Shown here piece by piece: positions 19,905-28,880 of a DNA stretch of 64,000 nt. Position numbers and translations under genes: made by a program. Each line of letters opens with the position of its first letter. Position 1 is the first letter of the stretch. The DNA lies in contig JAUVVQ010000003.1 of the NCBI GenBank assembly GCA_030604525.1, positions 29,110-93,109 on the forward strand, written 5' to 3'. The DNA comes from Phycisphaerae bacterium. GTDB lineage: Bacteria > Planctomycetota > Phycisphaerae > Sedimentisphaerales > Anaerobacaceae. The notes below the pieces were generated by a model that worked only from the letters and a program-made list of their open reading frames with translations, was not told where the DNA came from and made no database searches.

Positions 19905-21548
19905 TTACCACGGATTAGAAGGATACATCTTCCAGGCATCAAATACCGGAATCTCAATCTTGCATCCCTTACTAAATAAAACTATGCCTTGACTATCATC
20001 GCGACTCGGGTATATCCGATGGGTTAAGCAAAGACGTTTATTCACAAAAATCTCCATAACGGACCGGTCCAAAAAAATATGAAGATGAAGTAATTCATTC
20101 GGTTTTAGTTCAAATTCCGCTTCCTGTTTATAGCGATGCCGTCTATAAAACCAATCCATCAGACTTTTATCCAACGAGGTCCTGGATAAATCAACACGAA
20201 CGAGGTTTTTCTTCGAATCATAAATGATGGTTGTCTGTTCGGACCCATCCGGCGCACAGCAAACCTTAACACCAAATTCTTCTGCATCTTGTGGGGAAAT
20301 GGCAATATCTAACTCCAGGGTGTTTCCTTTGATATCATCAATTCTTAATTCTGAATTTTTAACGGAAAGATTCTTTTTTTGGACATGCTCTGCTCTCAGG
20401 GCTCTAAGTTCTTCAACAGGTTCCATATTTAGAACGCCATTTTTACCCAAACTGAGCATTCGTGGCAGCGTCATCGTCCCGCACCAGCCGTGCTTTGTAA
20501 TGAATGTATCGGCCTGGCCCCAATGGGTCCGGCTGTCGTTCAGCGCAGCCCACATAATTCTGCGCCCTTTATCATCTAATAGACTTTCCGGTGCATAACC
20601 AACACCGCTGCCCCAACTCATTGTTCCGTGTTTTTCGGGATAGAATTGCTCGTTTTTGAAATCTCCGATAAAATATTCAAGGCCGTCGCCTAAATATAGA
20701 AGAACATACTTATCTGCGAGTTTGAAAAAATCAGGGCAATCCAGATGTCCGCTCACTCCATCATGATGAAAAAAATCACCCAAGAATTCCCAGTTTTCAA
20801 GGTCTTTTGATTTCCAAAGTGTAGTTCGCTTAGATGGCCATGAACCATTGTCACCTGAAATGGAGTAATATGTATCACCATCAAGCCAGGCGTGCGGGTC
20901 CCAGACATCATATTTCCCGTACTCTGGCAGCTTGTCTAATATTGACCTGAATTCTGCTCCATCATTGTCCTGTACAAATTCAGGATAAGGAATTACGGGA
21001 TTAGACTTTGACTTTTCCCAATGATCTAAATTGTCATCGGTCGTCTTGGCAATACAATTCCCCGCACCTAATCCCTGATACATAATTGTAGGGACTCCAT
21101 CTTTATCTATGAATGCATTGCCGCTGTAAATTGCAACTTCAGGATCACCATCTTCCGGTTTCAATGCAGTAGGGTGAAAACGCCAGTGAACCAAATCGTG
21201 ACTTGAAATATGCGCCCAGCAGTCTCCCCTGTGTCCTTTCCGCGGCTTATATTGCTGGAAGATATAGAACAGATGATACCTGCCCTTCCAGTAAATAGCA
21301 CCGTTAGGGTCGAAAGGATGGGCAATCCCTTCCGGTATTACGAAATGATATGTCGGCCGGTACTTATCATTGAGCAATTTATCGCGATAGAGATGCATTG
21401 AATAAACGTAATCTTGAATAACTCTTGTGTTGAAATCGTCATCCCCGGCAAGCACCTTTCCCCCAGGATTAAATCCCAAAGTAGCTGCACCTGCAGAGAC
21501 AAGAAATGATTTTTTAAGGAAACCGCGTCGATTCATCTCTTCGGCCAT
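19905..21548 (-). CDS. Tat-exported GH32-like (levanase/invertase superfamily) protein
   Basis: This 547-residue protein has a twin-arginine signal (MNRRGFLKKSFLVSAGAATL), then a GH32-type propeller. The nucleophile motif is FDPNGAIYWKGRYHLFY, the second acidic motif is VWDPHAWLDGD, and the acid/base motif reads LDCPDFFKL, with Asp where characterised GH32 enzymes have Glu. The C-terminal sandwich includes HLHIFLDRSVMEIFVNKR, a typical GH32 signature. It probably binds or cleaves fructose-containing or related glycosides outside the cytoplasm. It lies 31 bases before the other GH32-like gene. Tat export of a hydrolase is unusual but common in planctomycetes. Confidence 0.87.
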   Translation of the reverse strand: MAEEMNRRGFLKKSFLVSAGAATLGFNPGGKVLAGDDDFNTRVIQDYVYSMHLYRDKLLNDKYRPTYHFVIPEGIAHPFDPNGAIYWKGRYHLFYIFQQYKPRKGHRGDCWAHISSHDLVHWRFHPTALKPEDGDPEVAIYSGNAFIDKDGVPTIMYQGLGAGNCIAKTTDDNLDHWEKSKSNPVIPYPEFVQDNDGAEFRSILDKLPEYGKYDVWDPHAWLDGDTYYSISGDNGSWPSKRTTLWKSKDLENWEFLGDFFHHDGVSGHLDCPDFFKLADKYVLLYLGDGLEYFIGDFKNEQFYPEKHGTMSWGSGVGYAPESLLDDKGRRIMWAALNDSRTHWGQADTFITKHGWCGTMTLPRMLSLGKNGVLNMEPVEELRALRAEHVQKKNLSVKNSELRIDDIKGNTLELDIAISPQDAEEFGVKVCCAPDGSEQTTIIYDSKKNLVRVDLSRTSLDKSLMDWFYRRHRYKQEAEFELKPNELLHLHIFLDRSVMEIFVNKRLCLTHRIYPSRDDSQGIVLFSKGCKIEIPVFDAWKMYPSNPW

Positions 21549-21585
21549 TTTAAACTTTCGTAATCAATATGTATTAGCAGTGCGA

Positions 21586-22758
21586 TTACTTTTTCATCTT
21601 TGTCCATTTCTGCTTACTCTTTGCACTGGTCAAAAAAGTATCAATAAAAAGCATACCGCGAAGCCCGTCATCAACGGTCGGGAAATCCAGCGCCAGTTTG
21701 TCGGGCTTTTTGCGTGTCATTCTGGCACGAATGGTATCTGCAAAATTGTGGTAAACATTAGCCATTGCCTCAAAAAATGCCTCCGGATGGCCGGATGGTA
21801 ATCGCGTGGCACGTCCGGCGGCAGGACTTTTCTCGGCTACATAGTCGTTTCCACGACACCAGGTCTGCACCGGTCCATCCGGCTCTTTTACATAAAGATA
21901 ATTCGGATTTTCCTGGTGCCACTCAAGCCCTTTGCGGTCGCCGTAAATCCAAATAGCCAGACCGTTTTCTTCACCGATAGAAACCTGGCTCGAATGAAGA
22001 ACTCCCTTCGCACCATTATTGTATCGAATCAAACAGTTTCCATCGTCTTCGAGTTTTCTGCCTTTAACAAATGTGGTAAGGTCCGCACAAATATGTGTCA
22101 TCTTCAAAGCTGTGATATACTCTGCCAGATTCTCGGCGTGAGTCCCGATGTCACCTATGCAGCCGGAAGCGCCGCTTTGCTTCGGGTCTGTTCGCCACGC
22201 CGCCTGCTGCTGACCGGTCTTCTCCAAAGCCGAGGAAAGCCAGCCCTGGGGATACTGAACGATGACTTTGCGTATCCTGCCGATTTCTCCATTTCCAACT
22301 ATGTCACGAGCCAGCTTGACCATTGGATAACCCGTGTAGTTATGCATCAGGGCAAAAACCTTCCGAGAGTTTTTGACAATCTTTCGCAGCTGCCTTGCCT
22401 CTTTCACAGTGAACGTCATCGGCTTTTCACACATTACATTGAAACCCGCCTTGAGAAAATCCCGTGCGATGGGAAAATGCCAGTTGTTCGGCGTGGTAAC
22501 AGAAACGAAATCAATTCGTTCATCCTTGGCCAGTTTCAACTCGCGCTCAATCATCTCGTGGTAATTGCGGTATACACGTTTTGGATTGAGAAAAAGCTGC
22601 CGACCCATTTGCTTGGATTTACGCGGGTTAATGTCGAATGCACCTGCCGTCAGTTCGATTTGACCATCCATAACAGCCGCCTTGCGGTGCACCTCGCCAA
22701 TAAACGCTCCAGGCCCCCCGCCAACCATTCCCATTTTCAACTTCCGGTTTAACGCCAT
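21586..22758 (-). CDS. Gfo/Idh/MocA family oxidoreductase, cytoplasmic type
   Basis: The 390-residue protein has a Rossmann fold (KLKMGMVGGGPGAFIGEVHR), the family EKP motif (NVMCEKPMTFTV) and a substrate-domain His in GDIGTHAENLAEY. There is no signal peptide. Its long insertion and the GHPEAFFEA/TDIRAR-type C-terminus resemble oxidoreductases of inositol or keto-sugar catabolism. The start at 22758 is preferred (GGAAGG nine bases upstream). It is the first gene of the minus-strand block that runs to 6562, so the main promoter of the cluster is expected just upstream, in the 231-base divergent spacer shared with the GT2 gene. Confidence 0.92.
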   Translation of the reverse strand: MALNRKLKMGMVGGGPGAFIGEVHRKAAVMDGQIELTAGAFDINPRKSKQMGRQLFLNPKRVYRNYHEMIERELKLAKDERIDFVSVTTPNNWHFPIARDFLKAGFNVMCEKPMTFTVKEARQLRKIVKNSRKVFALMHNYTGYPMVKLARDIVGNGEIGRIRKVIVQYPQGWLSSALEKTGQQQAAWRTDPKQSGASGCIGDIGTHAENLAEYITALKMTHICADLTTFVKGRKLEDDGNCLIRYNNGAKGVLHSSQVSIGEENGLAIWIYGDRKGLEWHQENPNYLYVKEPDGPVQTWCRGNDYVAEKSPAAGRATRLPSGHPEAFFEAMANVYHNFADTIRARMTRKKPDKLALDFPTVDDGLRGMLFIDTFLTSAKSKQKWTKMKK

Positions 22759-22989
22759 AATCATATACCTTCCGAAAACTGAGACCAAAGTTAATTTTTA
22801 AAGTGCGATTTCCTGCCGATTGTTTAAAAAAACAGGAGAACAAATGATAATTTCGTTGTCCGGCTTTGTCAACAAAATGAAAAAAATAATTTACCGAACT
22901 GGAAAAAGTATGTTCTGTCGGATAAACTTTAGAAAATGCATTATTTAAGTTTTCGACAGCTTTGCGCCGAATGAATTCCGGAAAGGCCA

Positions 22990-23712
22990 ATGGATATATC
23001 GATAGTTATACCGGCTTTTAACGAAAGCAGTAAAATCCAGATGGATATTGAGTCGGCGGCGGCTTTCTTTAAAGATTATAATCTGAAGGGTGAAATCATC
23101 GTCGTCGATGACGGCAGTGGTGACAACACGGGGCAAAAGGCAGAGCAAGCCGGCATATCCGACAACATCAGTCTAAAAGTCATACACCTGCCCGTTCATC
23201 AGGGAAAAGGCAGAGCCGTCCGCAAAGGCATCGGGCAAACAAAGGGAGAATACGTGCTCTTCGCCGACTCCGGCTGTTGTGTACCTTATGAAAATATTCA
23301 TCGTGGTCTGGAAATGATTAAAAGCGGGGTATGTGACATTGCGCACGGTTCCAGAAAACTGTCTGAAAGTAAAATTAATACGCCTCAAAAACTGCATCGT
23401 CGAATTTATTCAAGAGTGTTTCGGAAGCTTTTGAGCTGGTATTTGAAGATGCCGGCCGATTTAACCGACACGCAGTGTGGTTTTAAAATATATCGGGGTG
23501 ATGTTGGTCGAAGGTTATACAGCGAGAGTGTTTCGAATGGTTTCATGTTCGATGTCGAGATTATCTACAGAGCTTTGAAAGAGGGTTATACAGTCAAGGA
23601 ATTTCCGGTGGAGTGGACTTGCGATACCGACAGCAGGTTCTCACTTTTGCGGAGCTTTCGGCAATTATATTGTGAGTTGAGAACGATTAAAGGTATGCAG
23701 AAGAAGAGATGA
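22990..23712 (+). CDS. GT2 family glycosyltransferase (dolichyl-phosphate sugar synthase-like)
   Basis: The 240-residue GT-A fold enzyme has the N-terminal DISIVIPAFNES, nucleotide-sugar/metal motifs EIIVVDDGSGDNT and VLFADSGCC, an acceptor-side DTQCGFKIYRGDVG, and VEIIYRALKEGYTVKEFPVEW. It resembles polyprenyl-phosphate glucose or mannose synthases of the ALG5/DPM1 type without membrane segments. It probably charges a lipid carrier with a sugar at the cytoplasmic face. GGAAAGG lies directly before the ATG. It is divergent from the carbohydrate cluster and convergent with apbE. The GT39-like protein nearby could use its lipid-linked product, which is inference. Confidence 0.92.
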   Translation: MDISIVIPAFNESSKIQMDIESAAAFFKDYNLKGEIIVVDDGSGDNTGQKAEQAGISDNISLKVIHLPVHQGKGRAVRKGIGQTKGEYVLFADSGCCVPYENIHRGLEMIKSGVCDIAHGSRKLSESKINTPQKLHRRIYSRVFRKLLSWYLKMPADLTDTQCGFKIYRGDVGRRLYSESVSNGFMFDVEIIYRALKEGYTVKEFPVEWTCDTDSRFSLLRSFRQLYCELRTIKGMQKKR

Positions 23713-23721
23713 CGAAGGATT

Positions 23722-24693
23722 TTAATTTTCAACTAAACCGATTTGCTGCCATGGGCCAAAGTAAAGAATTTTGTCAGGGGCATGTTCGGTTATAACAGCT
23801 GCTATGGTCCGGGGGTTTTCCTGACAGTATTTTTCAATTTCATTATGATTCATTACCATAAAAGCAGTAGAAAGGGCATCGGCCATTGCGGCAGTTTCAG
23901 CACATGCCCATGCTGCCATTTTTGCCTGAACGGGGTGAGCAGTTCGCGGGTCAATGATATGCTGACCTTTTTGCAGGCCTGATATGCTCAAGGAACGGTT
24001 GGCTAAAAGAAGCTTTGATGGGCTTTTTCCAGGAGCCATAGGATTCGATATGTTTACAGGCCATCCTTTCTTTCCAGCCGGGGCGGTTAGTGCCAAGAGT
24101 GTACTGAAACCTCCATGTATTAAAGCTTTCTCAATGCTCCAATCCTGGAGAAGACGGGCTATCTGGTCGAGTGCATAACCTTTACCTATGCCGCCGAGGT
24201 CAATCTGTATTTTTTCTCCCTGAAGTTTAACAGTGTATTCTTCAGGGTCGAGCTCCAGCAGTCGGATTCCGGTATTTTTGCGAGCGAATGTTAATTGGGC
24301 TTCTGATGGTTTTCGGTTTTTTCCTCTTTCATCCAGCCGGCAATCGTAAAGAAGGCCGATGGTGACATCAAAGGAGCCATTTGTCTGGGAGTAAATATTT
24401 TTTGCTATGCTTAGACATTCGAATACCGGCAGTCCTATCCGTGCAATTTCTCCACGGGAGAGATTGTTAATTTTCGATATATCACTGTTTTCAATATAGC
24501 GGCTGAGCTGCTGTTCGAGACTATCCAGTTCATCAAAAGCAGCGATGGCTGCTCTTTTGGCGTAATCCGATTCATCACTCTGAATGATGATTTCAAAAGT
24601 GGTCGCCATTGCATCATGTGAAAATTTACACAAGCTGGGCATAGAAACCGCAGGGCTTTTAACAAACTCTTTATTATTTTCAAAATCCGTCAT
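23722..24693 (-). CDS. apbE: FAD:protein FMN transferase (ApbE)
   Basis: The 323-residue enzyme transfers FMN from FAD to Thr/Ser in target flavoproteins. Visible motifs are MATTFEIIIQSD, NGSFDVTIGLLYDCR, QIDLGGIGKGYALDQIA (FAD/Mg site), ALIHGGFSTLLAL and HIIDPRTAHPV. No lipoprotein signal is visible, and the N-terminal 25 residues are hydrophilic. The start ATG overlaps the stop of the upstream GT39-like gene (ATGA). No obvious flavinylated partner such as RnfG/NqrC lies in the window. Confidence 0.93.
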   Translation of the reverse strand: MTDFENNKEFVKSPAVSMPSLCKFSHDAMATTFEIIIQSDESDYAKRAAIAAFDELDSLEQQLSRYIENSDISKINNLSRGEIARIGLPVFECLSIAKNIYSQTNGSFDVTIGLLYDCRLDERGKNRKPSEAQLTFARKNTGIRLLELDPEEYTVKLQGEKIQIDLGGIGKGYALDQIARLLQDWSIEKALIHGGFSTLLALTAPAGKKGWPVNISNPMAPGKSPSKLLLANRSLSISGLQKGQHIIDPRTAHPVQAKMAAWACAETAAMADALSTAFMVMNHNEIEKYCQENPRTIAAVITEHAPDKILYFGPWQQIGLVEN

Positions 24694-26309
24694 CTTTGTA
24701 ACTCAGCATCTTTCAGACTCGACGGTGTTTGATTTTGCTGCATTCGGTCAAATAAATCTTTCGTGACAAAACCAATCAATTCAACCGTTGGTCTCAATTC
24801 CATACGCCTTTTGAAAAGAGAAACGTACAGCTTTTTTTTACCCGGCTCAGGAAGTTCATATAACTTTTCCAATATTTTTCGTTCAAATTCCTTAGAGGCA
24901 ATAATAACCGGAACTGCGGGCATATCTTCTTCAACTTTACTCTGGTAAGCCACTCCTGTAAAGTCTCTCAAATACCAGGGTAAAGGCCAGTAATCATCCT
25001 CCCGACAAATTACCTGGATGTACATTTTTCCCCCCTCCGGATGTGAGGAAGCTGCCTGTTCTATTCGCCTGGTTATTTCAAAGACGTCCTCGCTGGTATG
25101 AGCATAAACATAGGGATTGCATGAATCAGCATAAAAATAAAAACTGCCCGCATAGGCCTGTGCAACCAGTGCGCACACACCACCAACTAAAACAAAAGCA
25201 ACAACTGCCCTTCTCCACATTGTATTTGCAATTGTCATAAAAACCGCTATGCCAACCCCTGCCAATATAATCATACCATGCAAAAAGCCGAGCATCGACC
25301 AGGGTGTTTTATAAGGTATTGCCGAATAAATAATAGTCATTATCAATGTGTAAAAAGCAAAGAATCGAAGTAGTCCTGGATCGAAATCTTTGATATATCT
25401 TTTGGACCAGACAAATAAAAAACCAAAACAAGCCAACATTATGATAAACGCTTCGCTCCAGGCCGGCCCCGAACCTATTCTGAAATACAAGAGCATCTTC
25501 AGATAATAATACCAGTGATGTATATGAATCTGATTATGAGCAGCTTTATCTAAATAAAATTTATAAGCCCTAAACGAATCCAGTATGCCAGCTGGATTCT
25601 TAAGAAACGATGAATAGAACAAAGCCGATACCGCAAAAGCAGTCAGCAAAATGGTGAGTATATGTAAATAGTTTATCTCTTTGGCCAAAGAGGATATTAT
25701 GCTTTTTCCCCTTTTTTGTATAAACACGGCCAGTAACAATGCCAGCAACATAGAACCGAAAGCAATAACGCACGTTTCCTTGGTTGCATGCGCTAATCCC
25801 ATAAAAATTCCCGTTAGAATAGCCCATTTAATATCTTTTGAGCGGATATAACGGTAACTTGAGAGGATTACTCCAAAGCTGAAAGAAACAAGAAGCATTT
25901 CCTGAATATAATAACGGCTATAAAAAACAAAGGCAGGTGACACTGCGGTTAACAGAACGGCTGCAGAGACAGCACGGCCACCCAGGCCATCTTTCAACAA
26001 CAAAATCAACAATACCAACAGAATGCCACAGAAAGCAGGGACAATGCGTAAGGTAACCTCGTTTACATCAGAAATTTTATGAGCGGAACCAAGCCAGGCT
26101 GGTATCAATGTAAGATAGTTCAGTGTTGGCCCATGAAACTCTTCGGGATTATATTTATAGGAACCTTTCTCAAGAAGGTGAGCAAATTTAATGGCGTGTA
26201 CAGCTTCGTCTGTATGCATCAGGCGCTGCTTTAAAAGGGGCAACCGCAGGGCAACTGCCAAAATTACTGCAGTAAGAATTAAAATCCAGCATCTTTTAAA
26301 ATTTCTCAT
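24690..26309 (-). CDS. GT39-like multi-pass membrane protein (TIGR03663/Agl23-like)
   Basis: The 539-residue integral membrane protein has about ten hydrophobic segments. It starts with RCWILILTAVILAVALRL, then the loop motif MHTDEAVHAIKFAHLLEKG and EEFHGPTLNYL, typical of the TIGR03663 branch of the GT39/PMT superfamily, which uses lipid-linked sugars. A C-terminal soluble domain follows (about 410-539). The ATG at 26309 is chosen; a TTG at 26363 would overlap the preceding gene. It is co-directional and overlapping with apbE and follows the lipoprotein gene by 28 bases. The function is probably transfer of a sugar to an exported acceptor. Confidence 0.85.
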   Translation of the reverse strand: MRNFKRCWILILTAVILAVALRLPLLKQRLMHTDEAVHAIKFAHLLEKGSYKYNPEEFHGPTLNYLTLIPAWLGSAHKISDVNEVTLRIVPAFCGILLVLLILLLKDGLGGRAVSAAVLLTAVSPAFVFYSRYYIQEMLLVSFSFGVILSSYRYIRSKDIKWAILTGIFMGLAHATKETCVIAFGSMLLALLLAVFIQKRGKSIISSLAKEINYLHILTILLTAFAVSALFYSSFLKNPAGILDSFRAYKFYLDKAAHNQIHIHHWYYYLKMLLYFRIGSGPAWSEAFIIMLACFGFLFVWSKRYIKDFDPGLLRFFAFYTLIMTIIYSAIPYKTPWSMLGFLHGMIILAGVGIAVFMTIANTMWRRAVVAFVLVGGVCALVAQAYAGSFYFYADSCNPYVYAHTSEDVFEITRRIEQAASSHPEGGKMYIQVICREDDYWPLPWYLRDFTGVAYQSKVEEDMPAVPVIIASKEFERKILEKLYELPEPGKKKLYVSLFKRRMELRPTVELIGFVTKDLFDRMQQNQTPSSLKDAELQR

Positions 26310-26337
26310 CTGGCCGGTTTGATATGGTACAAATTTT

Positions 26338-27117
26338 TCATTTTGGGGACACCTGACGCCCAAAAACCTCGACTTCTATGTAGTGGTTTAATTCATTCGT
26401 GCTGTTTCCATTGCTGTAGAGTCGGACATAGCGGGCATGTTGACCCTTTGCGTCAATAAGCCTGCCTTCCGAGGTTTCAACATAGCTTTTATCCTCACCT
26501 ACACCAAGCGCCGAAGAATTATCAGCGTCATTATTAAATAGTGTCCTGACATTGGTCAGAAAATCAGGGTCATCAGCAACCTGAACAATAACATCAAAAT
26601 AAACCCTTACTTGTTTATGGTAGTGCCAGAGCACAATCGCATATATCTCAGACTCGACGCCAAGGTCTATGGTAATATATTGTTTGAAGGGAGCCATCTC
26701 AACATAACTGCCGTCCATAGCTTCTTTGTCTCCATCAGTGATTAATTCCAAAGTTCCGATGATGGGTTGTTCATCTGTTGCGGTTACCGATTTCCCCAAG
26801 GCAATATTTGTTGTCCCCTCAGGCACGTAAAATGTCGGGCGGGATGTTCCCCTGCGACGAGGCTCTTCGAGATTTGTAACGCCGCGAATGTTTGAGGGAG
26901 TGCCGACAAACATCGGCCTGGGCAGTTTGATTTTCAGCGGTATCATATCCGGTTTCGGGGTATCTTTTTTGGTTTCCGCAACGCTTTGCTCAACAGTTGA
27001 TTGTTCTGATTGTTCCTTAGAAGCATCCTGCGGTGATTTTTTGCAGGAAGAAACGAAGACACATAGGGCCAAAAGAACGGTTAAGCGGATATACAGGTTT
27101 ACATTAGGTCTACGCAT
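26338..27117 (-). CDS. Discoidin (F5/8 type C)-like lipoprotein
   Basis: A 259-residue lipoprotein with signal TVLLALCVFVSSC (lipobox Cys at about 25), a Glu/Ser/Thr-rich linker (about 26-55) and a C-terminal beta-sandwich (about 105-259) with NIALGKSVTATDEQP, LITDGD, YITIDLGVESEIYAIVLWHY and ARYVRLYSNG, the hallmark of discoidin/F5-8C carbohydrate-binding domains. It is probably displayed on the outer or cytoplasmic membrane. No catalytic domain is seen. It precedes the GT39-like gene by 28 bases and may be its substrate or partner, which is inference. Confidence 0.8.
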   Translation of the reverse strand: MRRPNVNLYIRLTVLLALCVFVSSCKKSPQDASKEQSEQSTVEQSVAETKKDTPKPDMIPLKIKLPRPMFVGTPSNIRGVTNLEEPRRRGTSRPTFYVPEGTTNIALGKSVTATDEQPIIGTLELITDGDKEAMDGSYVEMAPFKQYITIDLGVESEIYAIVLWHYHKQVRVYFDVIVQVADDPDFLTNVRTLFNNDADNSSALGVGEDKSYVETSEGRLIDAKGQHARYVRLYSNGNSTNELNHYIEVEVFGRQVSPK

Positions 27118-27232
27118 AATTTAGTGATTACCTCACCTTTCTAATTAATTTGAAAGAAATCAAAAACTTTATCTTAAGCTAATTTATTTTATCGATGGAG
27201 TATTGTCAAATAAGTACAACAGAATGTTTTTC

Positions 27233-28591
27233 TTATTTATTCCGGTTTAAATCGACGGTTTCAGGTTCAAGTCCAAGGTCAGCGGCGATAAGATAAACAG
27301 CAAAACCGACGATAAATGACATCAGAGTAGCCAGCCCATAGGAAAAACCAATTACCGGAAGCTTACCCAGGATGCCGACCAGGAAACCGAGAACCCAGGC
27401 GATATACCCTGCCAGGTTAATACCCTTTCGGGGTCCCGACCATTTTCCGTTTCTGAGGTAATCAGCAGTCATAGCTCCAATAATCGGTCCAAAAGATGCG
27501 CCTATAACCAGGAAGAAACCCACAAGGTTATTTGCCACACCAGTAGCTGCCAGGATAATTCCGATTACACCAGCTCCCAAAGCAAGGCCCATTCGCGGCA
27601 GCTTGGGAAAGATAGTAGAAAAGGAATTTGCTGCCAGGAAAGCGCAGAAACCTGTAGGACAGATACAGGCAATTACGAAAACCCAGAACATCACCTTCGA
27701 GACGACCCCGCCAACTTGACCGATAGAAGCGATGAATGGTTCAAATCCCGGCATTGTGGCGATTTGCGGATTTTTACCTATGGCTCCTGCGATTGTTAAT
27801 AATGCAAAGACACCCACCACTAATGCAGGCAAGCTGATTCCAAAAAGGCCTCCAAGAACGACATCTTTTTTACTACGATTGTTCATAGCGAAATCAGCGC
27901 CGGCCGCTCCTGCTGTTGCAAAGAAACCTGCCGCCGCCTGGAGTGCGGCAAATGCACCCAAGCCCATAAGCGGAATCACGGCTGATGTAGTGTGTGGTAT
28001 TGATATCGAAGAGTTAAAATTGCTGATGCCTCCTATATTTGAGAAACCTGCTATTATAATGATTAATAAAGGAAAAACAGGCAGCCAGCTTGAAAGCCAT
28101 CCGAGCCAATTGATTCCCACCGCACCGACAAAAGCAAATGCCATTCCCCATATTATGCAAACGAGCCAAAATGAAGCCGACCCGGCGGCGGCATTGGAAC
28201 CAATGGCATTCATAAAAAAGGATGCGGCTGAAAAAGTGAAGACTGCATGCCAGCCAATCTGAAGAACACCCATCAGCAGTCCCGGCATTAAAATGCCTCC
28301 ATGCGTGCCGAAAGTGGAAGAACCAACAACGTAAAGCGGCATACCAGTCGTGAACCCCAGGATTGCAGGGACATAATACAGGACAAAACAGAACAGTGCA
28401 CCGAGAAAAAGGCCCACAACGGCGGCCCATAAACTGCCGTAGTGCAATGCTGCCGCCATTCCAGCCATAAAGGGAACCGAAAGGAAAATACCCGCATAGG
28501 ATGGAGCTGTGTTTTTGTACCAGGGCGCCCGATTTTCAGGGGGGTTCGGGCGGGCCGATTTTAAATAACCCGGTAATAGTTCATTATTCAT
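27233..28591 (-). CDS. NCS1-family permease (purine/cytosine permease-like)
   Basis: The 452-residue protein has about twelve transmembrane segments. The N-terminal part (PENRAPWYKNTAPSYAGIFL, ALHYGSLWAAVVGLFLGALF, GMPLYVVGSSTFGTHGG) matches the nucleobase-cation-symport-1 family, which moves nucleobases, hydantoins or related compounds with Na+ or H+. GLEPETVD ends the protein. The substrate cannot be told. AGGAG lies about nine bases before the ATG. It follows a decayed gene fragment and has no enzyme partner for nucleobase catabolism nearby, so a sugar-derived or other small substrate is possible. Confidence 0.88.
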   Translation of the reverse strand: MNNELLPGYLKSARPNPPENRAPWYKNTAPSYAGIFLSVPFMAGMAAALHYGSLWAAVVGLFLGALFCFVLYYVPAILGFTTGMPLYVVGSSTFGTHGGILMPGLLMGVLQIGWHAVFTFSAASFFMNAIGSNAAAGSASFWLVCIIWGMAFAFVGAVGINWLGWLSSWLPVFPLLIIIIAGFSNIGGISNFNSSISIPHTTSAVIPLMGLGAFAALQAAAGFFATAGAAGADFAMNNRSKKDVVLGGLFGISLPALVVGVFALLTIAGAIGKNPQIATMPGFEPFIASIGQVGGVVSKVMFWVFVIACICPTGFCAFLAANSFSTIFPKLPRMGLALGAGVIGIILAATGVANNLVGFFLVIGASFGPIIGAMTADYLRNGKWSGPRKGINLAGYIAWVLGFLVGILGKLPVIGFSYGLATLMSFIVGFAVYLIAADLGLEPETVDLNRNK

Positions 28592-28627
28592 GATTTTAAT
28601 CTCCTAAATAAAGCTATATCAGAGTTA

Positions 28628-28880
28628 TTAGCTCTTTCGAGCCACAAAAAACAGCAGGGGACAGTGTATAATCGCAATCAGTGACAGCAGCAGCACACAG
28701 CAACGATGAATTTCTGCAGGAAGCTCCTGAATATCGGTACCGAAAAAAGGGAAAATTCTCAGAACTATAGACAGAATTAAAGGAAGTGCCGGCAAACAAT
28801 ACGATTATCAGCAAAACAGACAGGCCAATCCTGACTAATGAACAAACCTTTCCGCCAACCATAATACAGCCAACCTCCAA
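28628..28880 (-). pseudogene. Frameshifted fragment related to the membrane protein at 29255-29920
   Basis: Read from 28804 to 28628, one frame gives LPLILSIVLRIFPFFGTDIQ followed by EIHR and a hydrophobic segment, ending at TAA. This matches the C-terminus of the protein encoded at 29255-29920 (VPLVLSILLSMFTLFGTDIQ, then CHR). Upstream (28880-28800) a different frame gives a hydrophobic MVGGKVCSLVRIGLSVLLII stretch, so a frameshift near 28800 would be needed to join them. The N-terminal three quarters of the relative are absent. It is probably the decayed remnant of a paralogue. An 88-residue unbroken frame also spans the site but has no recognisable relative. Confidence 0.5.

Noticed and set aside
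28614..28880. 88-residue intact gene
   Set aside because: Another frame shows clear similarity to the C-terminus of the neighbouring membrane protein; a decayed paralogue explains the stretch better.
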